From the NCBI GenBank assembly GCA_015067895.1, contig SVLP01000005.1:1-64000 (forward strand): a stretch of 64,000 nt of DNA. Direction: 5' to 3'. The position numbers were made by a program, and so were the translations under genes. The notes beneath the pieces were generated by a model that ran no database searches, had not been told where the DNA came from, and worked only from the letters and a program-made list of their open reading frames with translations. Numbering within the stretch: the stretch's first letter is position 1; every line of letters begins with the position of its first letter. Below are positions 15,301 to 23,348 of the stretch, one piece after another. The DNA comes from Oscillospiraceae bacterium. GTDB taxonomy: Bacteria; Bacillota_A; Clostridia; Oscillospirales; Oscillospiraceae.

Positions 15301-16080
15301 ATGCGCAACATCGCTCTGTATGTCACGTATCTTGGCACCCATTACCACGGCTGGCAGGTGCAGAAAAAGCTGGCGACTGTGGGTCAGACTCTGGAGGACG
15401 CCGCCGCCATGGTGGTGGGCCATAAAGTACACGTCACCGGCTGCGGCCGCACCGACGCGGGTGTCCACGCCAAGTGCTACGTGGCCAATTTCCGCACCGA
15501 TTCCCGGATCCCTGTGGATCGGTTGCCCTACGCCCTGAACACCCATCTGCCCCATGATATCGTGGTGACCAAGGCCTTTGAGGTGCACGAGGATTTCAAC
15601 GCCATCGGCTCCTGCGTCCGAAAAGAGTATACCTACCTCATCTACAACTCCCGGATCAAGGATCCATTCTATGTGGATCGGGCCTGGTTCTATCCCAAGC
15701 ACCTGGACGAGAAGATCATGCAGGCTGCCGCCGACCAGTTCGTGGGCACCCATGACTTTGCCGCTGTCCGAAGCGTGGGCACCGATGTGAAATCCACCGT
15801 CCGCACCGTATACTATTATAAAGTGGAACGCCACGGTGATCTGCTGGCCCTGCGGGTCTGCGCCAACGGCTTCCTGTACAACATGGCCCGGGCCATGGCG
15901 GGCACCCTGGTCTACGCCGCCGAGGGCAAAATCAAGCCCGAGGAGATCAGCGCGATCCTGGACTCCGGCAACCGCACCGCCGCCGGCCCCACCGTACCGC
16001 CGGGAGGTCTGTATATGACCCACCTGTGGTATGACGACGGGAACGAAAAGTTCGAGGTTGAGAATCCCATTACATTTTAA
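15301..16080 (+). CDS. truA: tRNA pseudouridine(38-40) synthase TruA
   Basis: TruA converts uridines 38-40 of the tRNA anticodon arm to pseudouridine. The 259 residues include YLGTHYHGWQVQ at the start, the catalytic aspartate in GCGRTDAGVHAKCYVANF, and the C-terminal FLYNMARAMAGTLV and PPGGLYMTHLWYD motifs. It is the last gene of the penicillin-binding protein-ECF operon, 9 bp after ecfT, and is followed by a palindromic repeat that may terminate transcription. Confidence 0.97.
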   Translation: MRNIALYVTYLGTHYHGWQVQKKLATVGQTLEDAAAMVVGHKVHVTGCGRTDAGVHAKCYVANFRTDSRIPVDRLPYALNTHLPHDIVVTKAFEVHEDFNAIGSCVRKEYTYLIYNSRIKDPFYVDRAWFYPKHLDEKIMQAAADQFVGTHDFAAVRSVGTDVKSTVRTVYYYKVERHGDLLALRVCANGFLYNMARAMAGTLVYAAEGKIKPEEISAILDSGNRTAAGPTVPPGGLYMTHLWYDDGNEKFEVENPITF

Positions 16081-16123
16081 GCGATAGGGAATGCCGTTCC
16101 CTGTCAAATTGTCAAAGAACCCC

Positions 16124-16248
16124 AAGCCTCCCCTGTTTGGCGTTAGCCAAATGGGGGAGGTGGCCCGGCATAGCCGGGTCGGAGGGGGAAAAGCCCCCTC
16201 AGTCAGCAAGCTGACAGCTCCCCCATCCCTGACGGGACAGGGGAGCCT
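16124..16248. repeat. palindromic intergenic repeat, family A copy 1
   Basis: Ends are inverted copies (AAGCCTCCCCTGT / ACAGGGGAGCCTT), with internal hairpins such as GTTTGGCGTTAGCCAAAT and GGCCCGGCATAGCCGGGTC. About 44 bp at the left end are identical to the left end of the element at 62079-62287. No ORF is inside. It resembles a MITE-like or folded-RNA repeat and may serve as a terminator for truA. Confidence 0.8.
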
Positions 16249-16284
16249 TTGTCGCAACAATTCACAAAATATTAGTTTCTTTTT

Positions 16285-16314
16285 GTTCGGAGGTGTGATA
16301 TCATACCTCCGAAC
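16285..16314. promoter_or_regulatory. perfect inverted repeat upstream of the Clp ATPase
   Basis: GTTCGGAGGT and ACCTCCGAAC flank a 10 bp centre that is itself nearly palindromic (GTGATATCAT). It is followed by GATTATTTTTC and lies 40 bp before the start codon. It could be an operator or an attenuator hairpin. It is not a CIRCE or CtsR box. Confidence 0.5.
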
Positions 16315-16353
16315 GATTATTTTTCTCCGAATGGAGAAAGGAGTGAATCCAAT

Positions 16354-18654
16354 ATGCAGATGAAGCTCTGCACCAAATGCAAGAAGCGTATGGCTGTGGT
16401 CTTTATCTCCCGGATGGACGGGAGCCAGACCACCAATGAGGGCTACTGTCTCAAGTGCGCCAAGAGCCTGAATATCCCCCAGATCAGCGAGGCCGTCAAG
16501 CAGATGGGCATTTCCGAGGAGGATCTGGAGCTGATGGAGGACGAGATGGCCGGTCTGTTCGGTCAGATCGCCCCCGAGAGCGAAAATGATGACGACGAGG
16601 TGGACAGCCAGACCGCCACCTTCCCGCTGCTGAACCAGCTCTTCGGCGGCCACAATATGCAGCCCAAGTCCGACCTGCCCGCCGAGCGGCCCAAGAAGGC
16701 CGAGAAGGAGGAAAAGCAGGAGAAGGGCAAGAAAAAGAACAAGAAGCACAAGTTCCTGGATTCCTACTGCATGGACTTGACCGGCCGGGCCCGGGAGGGC
16801 AAGCTGGACAGGGTCATCGGCCGGGATGTGGAGACGGAGCGGGTCATCCAGATTTTGAACCGCCGCCAGAAGAACAACCCCTGCCTGATCGGTGAGCCCG
16901 GTGTCGGCAAGACCGCCATCGCCGAGGGTCTGGCCCAGCGAATCGCTGCCGGTAACGTGCCCTACAAGCTGAGGGACAAGGAGGTCTTCCTGCTGGATCT
17001 GACTGCTCTGGTGGCCGGTACCCAGTTCCGTGGACAGTTCGAGAGCCGCATGAAGAGCCTGGTGGGCGAGATCAAGGAGTGCGGCAACATCATCCTGGTC
17101 ATCGACGAGGTGCACAACCTGGTGGGTGCCGGTGATGCCGAGGGCAGCATGAACGCCGCCAACATCCTCAAGCCCGCCCTGAGCCGGGGTGAGGTGCAGA
17201 TCATCGGCGCCACCACCTTCACCGAGTACCGCAAGTACATCGAGAAGGACGCCGCTCTGGAACGCCGCTTCCAGCCCGTGTCTGTCGACGAGCCCACCAT
17301 CGAGGAGGCCGCCGAGATCATGCAGGGCGTGGCAAAGGCCTATGAGGAGTTCCACATGGTGCGCATCTCTCCCGAGATCGCCCGCCAGTGCGTCATCCTC
17401 TCCGAGCGGTACATCACCGACCGATTCCTGCCCGACAAGGCCATCGACCTGCTGGACGAGGCCTGCTCCGACGTCAACCTGAAGAACAAGGAGCTGAGCC
17501 AGCTGGCAGAGCTGCGCAAGGAGCGGGATGACTACGAGCTGGAGCTGCGGATGCTCAACGAGGATGCCGAAAATCAGGACTTCGAGCGCATGGCCATGCT
17601 CCGCAGCCGCCTGATGCAGCTGGCGGCGAAGATCGAGGAGCTGGAAGCCATCCCCCTGCCCGCCGTGACCATGGAGAACCTGGCCCGGATCATCGAGCTG
17701 TGGACGAAGATCCCCGCCTCCAAGATCAAGGCCCAGGAATACCAGCAGATCAAGGGGCTGGCTGACCGGCTCAAGGAGCACATCGTGGGTCAGGATCAGG
17801 CCGTGGAGGCTGTCAGCAAGGCCATCCGCCGCAACCGGGTGGGCATCTCCCCCAAGAAGCGGCCCGTGTCCTTCATCTTTGTCGGCCCCACCGGAGTGGG
17901 CAAGACGGAGCTGGTCAAGCAGCTGGCCGATGACCTCTTCGACAGCGTGGACAGCCTGATCCGGCTTGACATGTCCGAGTATATGGAGAAGCACACCGTC
18001 TCCAAGCTGATCGGTTCCCCTCCCGGCTACATCGGCTACGACGAGGCCGGACAGCTCACCGAGAAGATCCGCCGCAAGCCCTACTCCGTGGTGCTCTTCG
18101 ACGAGATCGAGAAGGCGCACCCCGATGTGCTGAACGTGCTGCTGCAGGTGCTGGACGACGGCCGCATCACCGATGCCCAGGGTCGGGTGGTCAATTTTGA
18201 GAATACCATCATCGTCATGACCTCCAACGCCGGTTCTGATGGCCGGGTGGGCGGACTGGGCTTCGGCCGCACCGCCGATGACCAGAGCCGGGAGAAGACC
18301 ATGAAGGCTCTGCGGGAGTTCCTGCGGCCCGAGTTCCTGAACCGCGTGGACGAGATCATCAGCTTCAACCACCTGACCGAGGACAATTTCCGGGGCATCG
18401 CCGACATCATGCTGGCGGAGCTCAGGGACAGCCTGACCGCCCGGGGTCTGGAGCTGAGCTGGAACGATGACCTGCGGGAGTACCTGGTGAAGAAGGCCTA
18501 CTCCATCACCTACGGCGCGAGAAACCTCCGCCGTACCATCCAGCGTGACCTGGAGGATCCCATTTCCGAGGCCATCATCGACTCCTTCGAGGAGCCCATC
18601 TCCCGGCTCCACATCCGGGTGGTGGAGGATACCATCCGGCTGGATAAGGAATAA
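16354..18654 (+). CDS. ClpC-like AAA+ unfoldase with McsA-like zinc finger
   Basis: A two-ring Hsp100 ATPase of 766 residues: Walker A1 GEPGVGKTA, Walker B1 ILVIDEVHN, a coiled-coil middle domain ([19 protein letters not shown]), Walker A2 GPTGVGKTE, Walker B2 [16 protein letters not shown] and a C-terminal D2-small domain. The usual ClpC N-domain is absent. In its place are about 145 residues starting with CTKC (6/9) and CLKC (32/35), like the McsA adaptor, then a lysine-rich linker. It should feed substrates to ClpP; I did not confirm the hydrophobic ClpP-docking loop. AAAGGAG is 10 nt upstream. Confidence 0.9.
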   Translation: MQMKLCTKCKKRMAVVFISRMDGSQTTNEGYCLKCAKSLNIPQISEAVKQMGISEEDLELMEDEMAGLFGQIAPESENDDDEVDSQTATFPLLNQLFGGHNMQPKSDLPAERPKKAEKEEKQEKGKKKNKKHKFLDSYCMDLTGRAREGKLDRVIGRDVETERVIQILNRRQKNNPCLIGEPGVGKTAIAEGLAQRIAAGNVPYKLRDKEVFLLDLTALVAGTQFRGQFESRMKSLVGEIKECGNIILVIDEVHNLVGAGDAEGSMNAANILKPALSRGEVQIIGATTFTEYRKYIEKDAALERRFQPVSVDEPTIEEAAEIMQGVAKAYEEFHMVRISPEIARQCVILSERYITDRFLPDKAIDLLDEACSDVNLKNKELSQLAELRKERDDYELELRMLNEDAENQDFERMAMLRSRLMQLAAKIEELEAIPLPAVTMENLARIIELWTKIPASKIKAQEYQQIKGLADRLKEHIVGQDQAVEAVSKAIRRNRVGISPKKRPVSFIFVGPTGVGKTELVKQLADDLFDSVDSLIRLDMSEYMEKHTVSKLIGSPPGYIGYDEAGQLTEKIRRKPYSVVLFDEIEKAHPDVLNVLLQVLDDGRITDAQGRVVNFENTIIVMTSNAGSDGRVGGLGFGRTADDQSREKTMKALREFLRPEFLNRVDEIISFNHLTEDNFRGIADIMLAELRDSLTARGLELSWNDDLREYLVKKAYSITYGARNLRRTIQRDLEDPISEAIIDSFEEPISRLHIRVVEDTIRLDKE

Positions 18655-18656
18655 CC

Positions 18657-18689
18657 AAAATGCGGCAGAAAATTTCTGCCGCATTTTTT
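18657..18689 (+). terminator. terminator of the Clp ATPase gene
   Basis: Stem AAAATGCGGCAGA / TCTGCCGCATTTT with a short AT loop and a run of six T. Confidence 0.92.
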
Positions 18690-18737
18690 GTAAGGTTTTG
18701 CCGTTGGGCGGCACCAATGAGTGAAGGAGGTGAGGCT

Positions 18738-19211
18738 GTGGAAACCTTTGAACAGGTCTACCGGGAGTATTTCCGGGACGTGGAGCTTTACATATTGGCA
18801 CTTTGCCGGGACGAACATCTGGCATCAGAGCTGACGGCGCAGGCGTTCTTCACCGCGCTGGAGAAATACGGCGAATTCCGGGGGGAGTGCCATATAAGGA
18901 CGTGGCTGTGCGCCATCGGGCGGAATCTGTACCTATCCCATTTGCGAAAGGCCGGAAAGACCCTCCCGCTGGAGGAAAACCTGATCGACAGCCGGGTCTC
19001 CATCGAGGAGCGGCTGGAGGACAGGGAGGAGGCCATGCGCATCCACAGGGTGCTCCACAGCCTGCCGGAGCCCTACAAGGAGGTCTTTTCCCTGCGGGTC
19101 TTCGGTCAGCTCTCCTTCGCCCAGATCGGGGAGGTATTCGGAAAGACAGCAAACTGGGCCTGCGTGACCTACCACCGGGCCAAATCGAAAATTCAGGAGG
19201 CGATTCGATGA
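18738..19211 (+). CDS. ECF-type RNA polymerase sigma factor
   Basis: A 157-residue sigma-70 family factor with region 2 (FEQVYREYFRDVELYILALC, then IRTWLCAIGRNLYLSHLRK) and region 4 (LPEPYKEVFSLRVFGQLSFAQIGEVFGKTANWACVTYHRAKSKIQEAI). The GTG at 18738 follows AAGGAGGTGA by 7 nt and is preferred; the ATG at 18717 has no ribosome site and would place that sequence inside the gene. The stop overlaps the anti-sigma start (ATGA). It probably activates a cell-envelope regulon on release from its neighbour. Confidence 0.92.
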   Translation: METFEQVYREYFRDVELYILALCRDEHLASELTAQAFFTALEKYGEFRGECHIRTWLCAIGRNLYLSHLRKAGKTLPLEENLIDSRVSIEERLEDREEAMRIHRVLHSLPEPYKEVFSLRVFGQLSFAQIGEVFGKTANWACVTYHRAKSKIQEAIR

Positions 19212-20074
19212 AAATTACCTGTGACGTGATCCGGGATCTGCTGCCCCTGGCGGCGGAGGAGCTTGCAAGCCCGGACTCCATGGAGGTGGTGCGGGAGCAC
19301 CTGAAGGACTGCGAAGACTGCCGCAAGACCTATGAGAGCATGAAAAAGCCCCCGGCCATCGTGCCGGAGGAGCCGGATCTGAAAAGGGTGCGCCGGGAGC
19401 TGTGGAAGCGCAGATTCCTGACGGCTCTTTGCGCGGTGCTGGTGGTCTGCGGACTGGGATGCTGGGGCCTGAGCTGGCTGACGGCTCCCGTGTATCTGGA
19501 CGAGTCCGTCGTCACTTCCGTCGAGTTAAACGATGAGGGCTTTGTTGAGCTCACCTTTGACGCAGCTGCGGTTGGGGAGGAGACCTTCCAGTTTGAAGTG
19601 GAGGCCGCACCGGAGGGAGAGACATACACGGCCTGGACGAGTCATTGGCTCCGAATGAAATGGAACGAGCCGGAGCCCAGAAAAATCACAATTGGTGCGA
19701 ACATAGGCCATAACGGCATCTATTACTTCACCGGACAGGATGGGGATGAGCTTGTGCTGCTCTATGAGAACCCCGTCAAATACTTGGGCGGTAAAGTGAT
19801 CCCACTGCCCAGACTCTATCTGAGCTACTATTTCCTGATGTCTCTGCTTCTGGGGGGCGTTCTGCTGTTCCTGGCCTTTGTATTGAGAAAACGCAGGGCA
19901 GGGAAGTGGCTGGGGCTGACCGGCTCCTTCCTGTGCTGCTATGGTATCTGCCAGGGCATCGTCTGCGGGTTCACCTTTGCCAGCTTCTTTGCCTTGCAGG
20001 AGCTGAAGTGGGCACTGGCCATGGGATCGTGCCTGTGGGGCGCGGGGGTCTGTGTCTGGGGCATGAGAAAATGA
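19208..20074 (+). CDS. membrane anti-sigma factor, zinc-finger type
   Basis: A 288-residue partner of the preceding sigma factor. The N-terminus has the zf-HC2 pattern (early CDVIRDLLPL, then HLKDCEDC with HxxxCxxC). One membrane helix follows near residues 75-95, then an extracytoplasmic beta-rich domain of about 100 residues, and at the C-terminus three or four more membrane segments separated by RKRRAGK. The 4-nt overlap with the sigma gene indicates coupled translation. The extra C-terminal membrane block is not usual for simple anti-sigma factors and may be the sensor. Confidence 0.87.
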   Translation: MKITCDVIRDLLPLAAEELASPDSMEVVREHLKDCEDCRKTYESMKKPPAIVPEEPDLKRVRRELWKRRFLTALCAVLVVCGLGCWGLSWLTAPVYLDESVVTSVELNDEGFVELTFDAAAVGEETFQFEVEAAPEGETYTAWTSHWLRMKWNEPEPRKITIGANIGHNGIYYFTGQDGDELVLLYENPVKYLGGKVIPLPRLYLSYYFLMSLLLGGVLLFLAFVLRKRRAGKWLGLTGSFLCCYGICQGIVCGFTFASFFALQELKWALAMGSCLWGAGVCVWGMRK

Positions 20075-20100
20075 AAAGGAGGGCATTTGCCCTCCTTTCT
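20075..20100 (+). terminator. hairpin after the anti-sigma gene
   Basis: AAAGGAGGGCA / TGCCCTCCTTT around a 2-3 nt loop directly after the stop codon; the following T-run is weak (TCTGTG). Confidence 0.65.
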
Positions 20101-20116
20101 GTGTGTTGAAAAATCT

Positions 20117-20342
20117 CTTGCCTCCCCCATTTATGGGGGCACCCCAGGGTGGCCTCTCTTGCCCCTTCGGGGCAATTCACCTTCAGGTGGCACGATGGAT
20201 TCGGGCAAAGCCCGGAGCCATCGTGACGGAGGGGGTCTGCCCGCTTTTCACAGAAAAGCGGGCTTTTCCGCATAGTTGCTTCGCAAATATGCGGACTCCC
20301 CCCTGGCCTGCGGCCATCCCCCTCATAAATGCGGGGGGCAAG
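20117..20342. repeat. palindromic intergenic repeat, family B copy 1
   Basis: Imperfect terminal inverted repeats: CTTGCCTCCCCCATTTATGG at the left and the complement of CTTGCCCCCCGCATTTATGA at the right. The interior holds CACGATGGATTCGGGC...CCATCGTG and GCCCGCTTTTCACAGAAAAGCGGGC hairpins. A second copy lies at 23016-23196. This copy has an extra segment near 20140-20190 (GGGTGGCC...TTCAGGTGG). It encodes no protein. Confidence 0.85.
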
Positions 20343-20357
20343 AAAGCAGCCTTTCTT

Positions 20358-20522
20358 TTACGTTTCGGCGGTCATCTTGTCCACCACGTTGTAGACGGCG
20401 TCCTCCATCCGTTCTGCGGCCTGGGAGGCCATGCGGCGGGCGGTGCAGCTGCGGGGGAGCATCATCACGGTGACGGCACCGCCGACCATGCCTGCGCCCA
20501 GTGCCAGGGGCCAGATCCTCAT
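20358..20522 (-). CDS. small YtxH-like membrane-associated protein
   Basis: A 54-codon ORF beginning MRIWPLALGAGMVGGAVTVM: one hydrophobic glycine-rich segment with a basic, then amphipathic C-terminus (RRMASQAAERMEDAVYNVVD). AGGAGG is 7 nt before the ATG at 20520-20522, while an earlier ATG at 20526-20528 is only 1 nt from it. The layout resembles small YtxH-type membrane proteins; function unknown. It is convergent with the family B repeat. Confidence 0.7.
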   Translation of the reverse strand: MRIWPLALGAGMVGGAVTVMMLPRSCTARRMASQAAERMEDAVYNVVDKMTAET

Positions 20523-20613
20523 ATCCATTCCTCCTTTTTGTTGGGTTCGGGATAGTTTTCCCGAAGCCTTCGATAAAAAAGCTGTATTTTCTCTTTTCTC
20601 GTGGCAGAATTTA

Positions 20614-20622
20614 TGCTATAAT
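20614..20622 (+). promoter_or_regulatory. extended -10 promoter of the OMP-decarboxylase-like gene
   Basis: TGCTATAAT (20614-20622) is a perfect extended -10 element 29 bp before the ATG; the -35 (TTTTCT) is weak. Confidence 0.65.
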
Positions 20623-20650
20623 CAAAGAAAATGTCCGGGAGGTATGTCCC

Positions 20651-21514
20651 ATGTCCATCGATGTCCTGAAAAATAAGATCCGCAAGCTGCGCAATCCCTC
20701 GGCTCTGACCATCGCGCCGACCCTTGATACCCTGCCGCCGGCCTATATGACGGAGTATGAAAGCCCCGTCCACGGCATGGGCGAATACTGCCGCCGCTGC
20801 CTGGAAGCTCTGCAGGGTCAGCTCCCGGCGGTGAAGGTCAGCTTTGGTGCCTTCTCCCTGCTGGGCCCGGAGGGGCTTACGCAGCTCAAGTCCGTACTGG
20901 ACAGAGCCCAGGAGCTGGGTTACTATGTGATCCTGGACTGGCAGCGGCAGGAGGATGAGGCCTCTGCCAAAGCTGCGGCCAAGCTGATCCTGTCCGGCGG
21001 CATGTGGAAGTGCGACGCGGTGGTGCTCAGCTGCTATCCCGGCTCCGGCAGCGTCAAGCCCTACATCCAGGAGGCCAGCAAGGAGCGCAAGGATGTCTTC
21101 GTGGTACTCAAGACCGGCGGCAAGTCTGGCTCCGAGCTGCAGGATCTGCAGACCGGCGGCCGGGTGGTCTACACCGCCGCAGCCGACCTGCTGGCAAAAT
21201 GGGGCGACCAGACTTTGGAGCGGTGCGGCTACAGCCGCGTGGGCGCGGTGGGCTCCGCCAGCCATATGGCATCGCTGAAAGTCCTGCGGGAGAAATATCC
21301 GAAGATGTTCCTGCTGGTGGACGGCCTGGAGGCCAGCAACGCCAACGCCCGAAATGCCTCCTTCGCCTTCGACAACATGGGCTACGGCGCACTGGTCTGC
21401 TCCAATCTGCTCACCGCCTGGATCGAGAATCCCGCCAATGACCCCATCGCGGAGGTCGAGGCGGCGGCACAGCGGATGAAGCGGAACGTGACGACCTATG
21501 TGACGGTGCTGTAA
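20651..21514 (+). CDS. orotidine-5'-phosphate decarboxylase-like protein, altered active site
   Basis: A 287-residue TIM-barrel protein resembling type 2 PyrF: KVSFGAFSLLGPEGLTQL, then GYYVILDWQRQEDEASAKAA, then VFVVLKTGGKSGSELQDLQ and VGAVGSA near the phosphate site. In true PyrF the third-strand motif is DxKRxD with an essential lysine; here it reads DWQRQED, with the lysine replaced by Gln and the distal Asp by Glu. Decarboxylase activity is therefore doubtful and a different role is likely. GGGAGG precedes the ATG 8 nt upstream. No other pyrimidine gene is nearby. Confidence 0.65.
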   Translation: MSIDVLKNKIRKLRNPSALTIAPTLDTLPPAYMTEYESPVHGMGEYCRRCLEALQGQLPAVKVSFGAFSLLGPEGLTQLKSVLDRAQELGYYVILDWQRQEDEASAKAAAKLILSGGMWKCDAVVLSCYPGSGSVKPYIQEASKERKDVFVVLKTGGKSGSELQDLQTGGRVVYTAAADLLAKWGDQTLERCGYSRVGAVGSASHMASLKVLREKYPKMFLLVDGLEASNANARNASFAFDNMGYGALVCSNLLTAWIENPANDPIAEVEAAAQRMKRNVTTYVTVL

Positions 21515-21526
21515 AGAGGTGATATT

Positions 21527-21757
21527 ATGCTGTCCTGGATTTTGATCGGGGCGGAGATCGCCGCGATGTTTGCCATTCTTTGGCTGCTGGAGGGGAAACG
21601 GTACCAGAGGTCTGTACTTTTGGCATTTGCGGCCCTCTCAGCCGCGGTGGGGTGTCTTGCGCTGTGTCTGGCGGAAGAGCACTCTGACCTCATGCAGGTA
21701 CAGGCCATTCTGGTGCCCCTTTTCTGTGTGATGCATTTGCCGAAGAAGCGGAAGTAG
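21527..21757 (+). CDS. small membrane protein, unknown
   Basis: A 76-residue protein with three hydrophobic stretches (WILIGAEIAAMFAILWLL; VLLAFAALSAAVGCLALCL; QVQAILVPLFCVMHL) and a basic tail, PKKRK. GAGGTG precedes the ATG, and the gene starts 12 bp after the OMP-decarboxylase-like gene, so they are probably cotranscribed. I do not recognise the family. Confidence 0.6.
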   Translation: MLSWILIGAEIAAMFAILWLLEGKRYQRSVLLAFAALSAAVGCLALCLAEEHSDLMQVQAILVPLFCVMHLPKKRK

Positions 21758-21780
21758 AAGAACCTTCTTCTGTTCAGTGC

Positions 21781-21880
21781 TGTCATTGCGAGCCGCAGGC
21801 GTGGCAATCTCCTGGTACTGGGTACAAATCTGCACGTTGTTCCAGGAGATTGCCGCGTCGCTTCGCTCCTCGCAATGACA
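21781..21880. repeat. 100-bp inverted repeat (family D)
   Basis: The left arm starts TGTCATTGCGAG and ends GGCAATCTCCTGG (21781-21814); the right arm (21842-21880) is its inverse complement apart from the segment between. One long hairpin with a 27-nt loop. This end sequence is one I associate with dispersed repeats in gut Firmicutes; that is recollection, not a search. Confidence 0.75.
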
Positions 21881-22007
21881 TGGCAGAGGGAACATGGTCA
21901 TTCTGATTTTGCCTTGGCAAGTATCCGGCCTGGTCGGCGTGGGCGGTGCCGTACGCCCTACAATATAATATGTACTTGCGGCGCACCAAAACGGTGCGCC
22001 GTTTGTG

Positions 22008-22382
22008 TTATCGGGTGGCGTTGCGGGGTCTGCCGCGCTGGGGCATGGTGCCGTCGGGGGTGGTGGTGCTTTCGCTGCTGCCGGTGCCGCCGTTGGTGCC
22101 GCCGGAGCCGCCGATCTCGCCGCCCATGCTGCCGGAACCGCCGTTTCCGCCATTTGCGCCGCCGGTCTCGGCGGTGGGATCGGAGCCGGTGACGGTGGGC
22201 AGGGTGGTGTCCTTCGGCTCAGTGGCGTGGGTGGCTGTGGGCTTGGGCATGACGGTGGGTTTAGTGGTCTCCTCGGTAATCATGCCGCCGGGATGGGTGC
22301 TGACATTGGCTTCGCAGCCGCAGCCCGTAAACAGGGCCGCCATCAGGGCCAACGCCATGGTCAGACTCAAAATTCTTCTCAT
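22008..22382 (-). CDS. small glycine-rich lipoprotein
   Basis: A 124-residue lipoprotein precursor. The signal peptide MRRILSLTMALALMAALFTG ends at a lipobox cysteine (LFTGC). The mature chain is a Pro/Thr linker followed by a low-complexity Gly/Asn/Ser region (GGANGGNGGSGSMGGEIGGS) and ends RGRPRNATR. There is no recognisable domain; it may be a surface spacer. GGAGGT precedes the ATG at 22380-22382. Longer upstream frames have no ribosome site. Confidence 0.75.
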   Translation of the reverse strand: MRRILSLTMALALMAALFTGCGCEANVSTHPGGMITEETTKPTVMPKPTATHATEPKDTTLPTVTGSDPTAETGGANGGNGGSGSMGGEIGGSGGTNGGTGSSESTTTPDGTMPQRGRPRNATR

Positions 22383-22501
22383 GATCGTACCTCCTGTCAG
22401 AATGCTGACGGGGATAGTATCCCGCACGATGGCGCAAATACACACGCCAGTTGCCGGAAACGATGGGAAAATTTCGGATGGAAAAGATTTGAAAATATCG
22501 A

Positions 22502-22530
22502 TAGACTTTTTTCGATACACATAGTATAAT
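22502..22530 (+). promoter_or_regulatory. promoter of the ferredoxin gene
   Basis: TAGACT (22502-22507), 17 bp, TATAAT (22525-22530). Confidence 0.7.
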
Positions 22531-22569
22531 AAAGGTGCCATATTATTACCTGAAAAGGAGATCAACGAT

Positions 22570-22956
22570 ATGAAGAAGCTTTCTGTCAAGAAGGGCTCCG
22601 AGTGCATGGCCTGCCTGCAGTGTGTTCAGGCTTGCTCCGAGGCTTTCTACAAGGAAAATGATGTCACCAAGTCCTGCATCCAGATCGTGGAGCGCAAGGG
22701 TGCCGCTAAGCCCCAGGTCTGCACCCAGTGCGGTCTGTGCGCCAAGGCCTGCCCCGCCGGTGCCATCACCCAGAACCCCAAGACCGGTGTGTACATGATC
22801 AACAAGAAGCTGTGCACCTCCTGCGGCAAGTGTGCCGAGGCCTGCCCCTTCGGCCTGGTGGTCGAGAACGAGAACGCCCCCACCTCCAAGTGCATCGCCT
22901 GTGGCATCTGTGTCAAGGCCTGCCCCATGGAAGTTCTGGAGATCGTCGAGAAGTAA
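22570..22956 (+). CDS. polyferredoxin with four [4Fe-4S] motifs
   Basis: A 128-residue iron-sulfur protein with four cysteine sets of the CxxCxxCxxxC type: CMACLQCVQAC, CTQCGLCAKAC, CTSCGKCAEAC and CIACGICVKAC. The last three are followed by proline, the first is not. This is two tandem bacterial-ferredoxin domains, able to hold four cubane clusters for electron transfer. No oxidoreductase is adjacent; it has its own promoter and terminator, so it is a free carrier or a partner of a distant enzyme. Confidence 0.93.
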   Translation: MKKLSVKKGSECMACLQCVQACSEAFYKENDVTKSCIQIVERKGAAKPQVCTQCGLCAKACPAGAITQNPKTGVYMINKKLCTSCGKCAEACPFGLVVENENAPTSKCIACGICVKACPMEVLEIVEK

Positions 22957-22970
22957 TCACATATCCCTGA

Positions 22971-23000
22971 GCAGCCGGACGAACGTCCGGCTGTTCTTTC
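22971..23000 (+). terminator. terminator of the ferredoxin gene, copy 1
   Basis: Stem CAGCCGGAC-GAAC-GTCCGGCTG followed by TTCTTTC. A near-identical hairpin lies at 23226-23257 on the other side of the family B repeat. Confidence 0.85.
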
Positions 23001-23015
23001 TGCATGTCGAAAACC

Positions 23016-23196
23016 CTTGCCTCCCCCATTTATGGGGGAGGTGTCACGATGGAGTCGGGCAAAGCCCAGAGCCATCGTGACGGAGGGGGTCTGCCCGTTT
23101 TTCGTAGAAAAACGGGCTTTTCCGAATATTTGCGTTGCAAATGTTCGGACTCCCCCCCGCCCTGCGGGCACCCCCCCTCATAAATGCGGGGGGCAA
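23016..23196. repeat. palindromic intergenic repeat, family B copy 2
   Basis: Starts CTTGCCTCCCCCATTTATGG and ends with the complement of CTTGCCCCCCGCATTTATGA. The interior CACGATGGAGTCGGGC...CCATCGTG and GCCCGTTTTTCGTAGAAAAACGGGC hairpins match copy 1 (20117-20342). No ORF. Confidence 0.85.
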
Positions 23197-23225
23197 GAAT
23201 TAGACCTTCTTTGATAGGCTGACGC

Positions 23226-23257
23226 GCAGCTGGACGAACGTCCGGCTGTTCTTTTTT
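23226..23257 (+). terminator. duplicate terminator, copy 2
   Basis: CAGCTGGAC-GAAC-GTCCGGCTG then TTCTTTTTT, one base different in the stem from the hairpin at 22971-23000. It brackets the family B element together with copy 1 and precedes the murB promoter. Confidence 0.85.
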
Positions 23258-23291
23258 GCCATCCGTCACAATAATTTCATAATGGTTACAA

Positions 23292-23320
23292 TTGAAAACG
23301 AAATGAGTTTGTGATACAAT
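23292..23320 (+). promoter_or_regulatory. promoter of murB-whiA-dnaE
   Basis: TTGAAA (23292-23297), 17 bp, TACAAT (23315-23320). Confidence 0.8.
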
Positions 23321-23348
23321 GAATTTGACTATACACCCGGAGGCGTTT

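Noticed and set aside
14332..18825. A 1497-codon open frame on the minus strand opposite ecfT, truA and the Clp gene.
   Set aside because: It is the antisense shadow of GC-rich genes: it covers three conserved genes, has Gly/His/Leu/Gln-rich low-complexity translation and no ribosome site.
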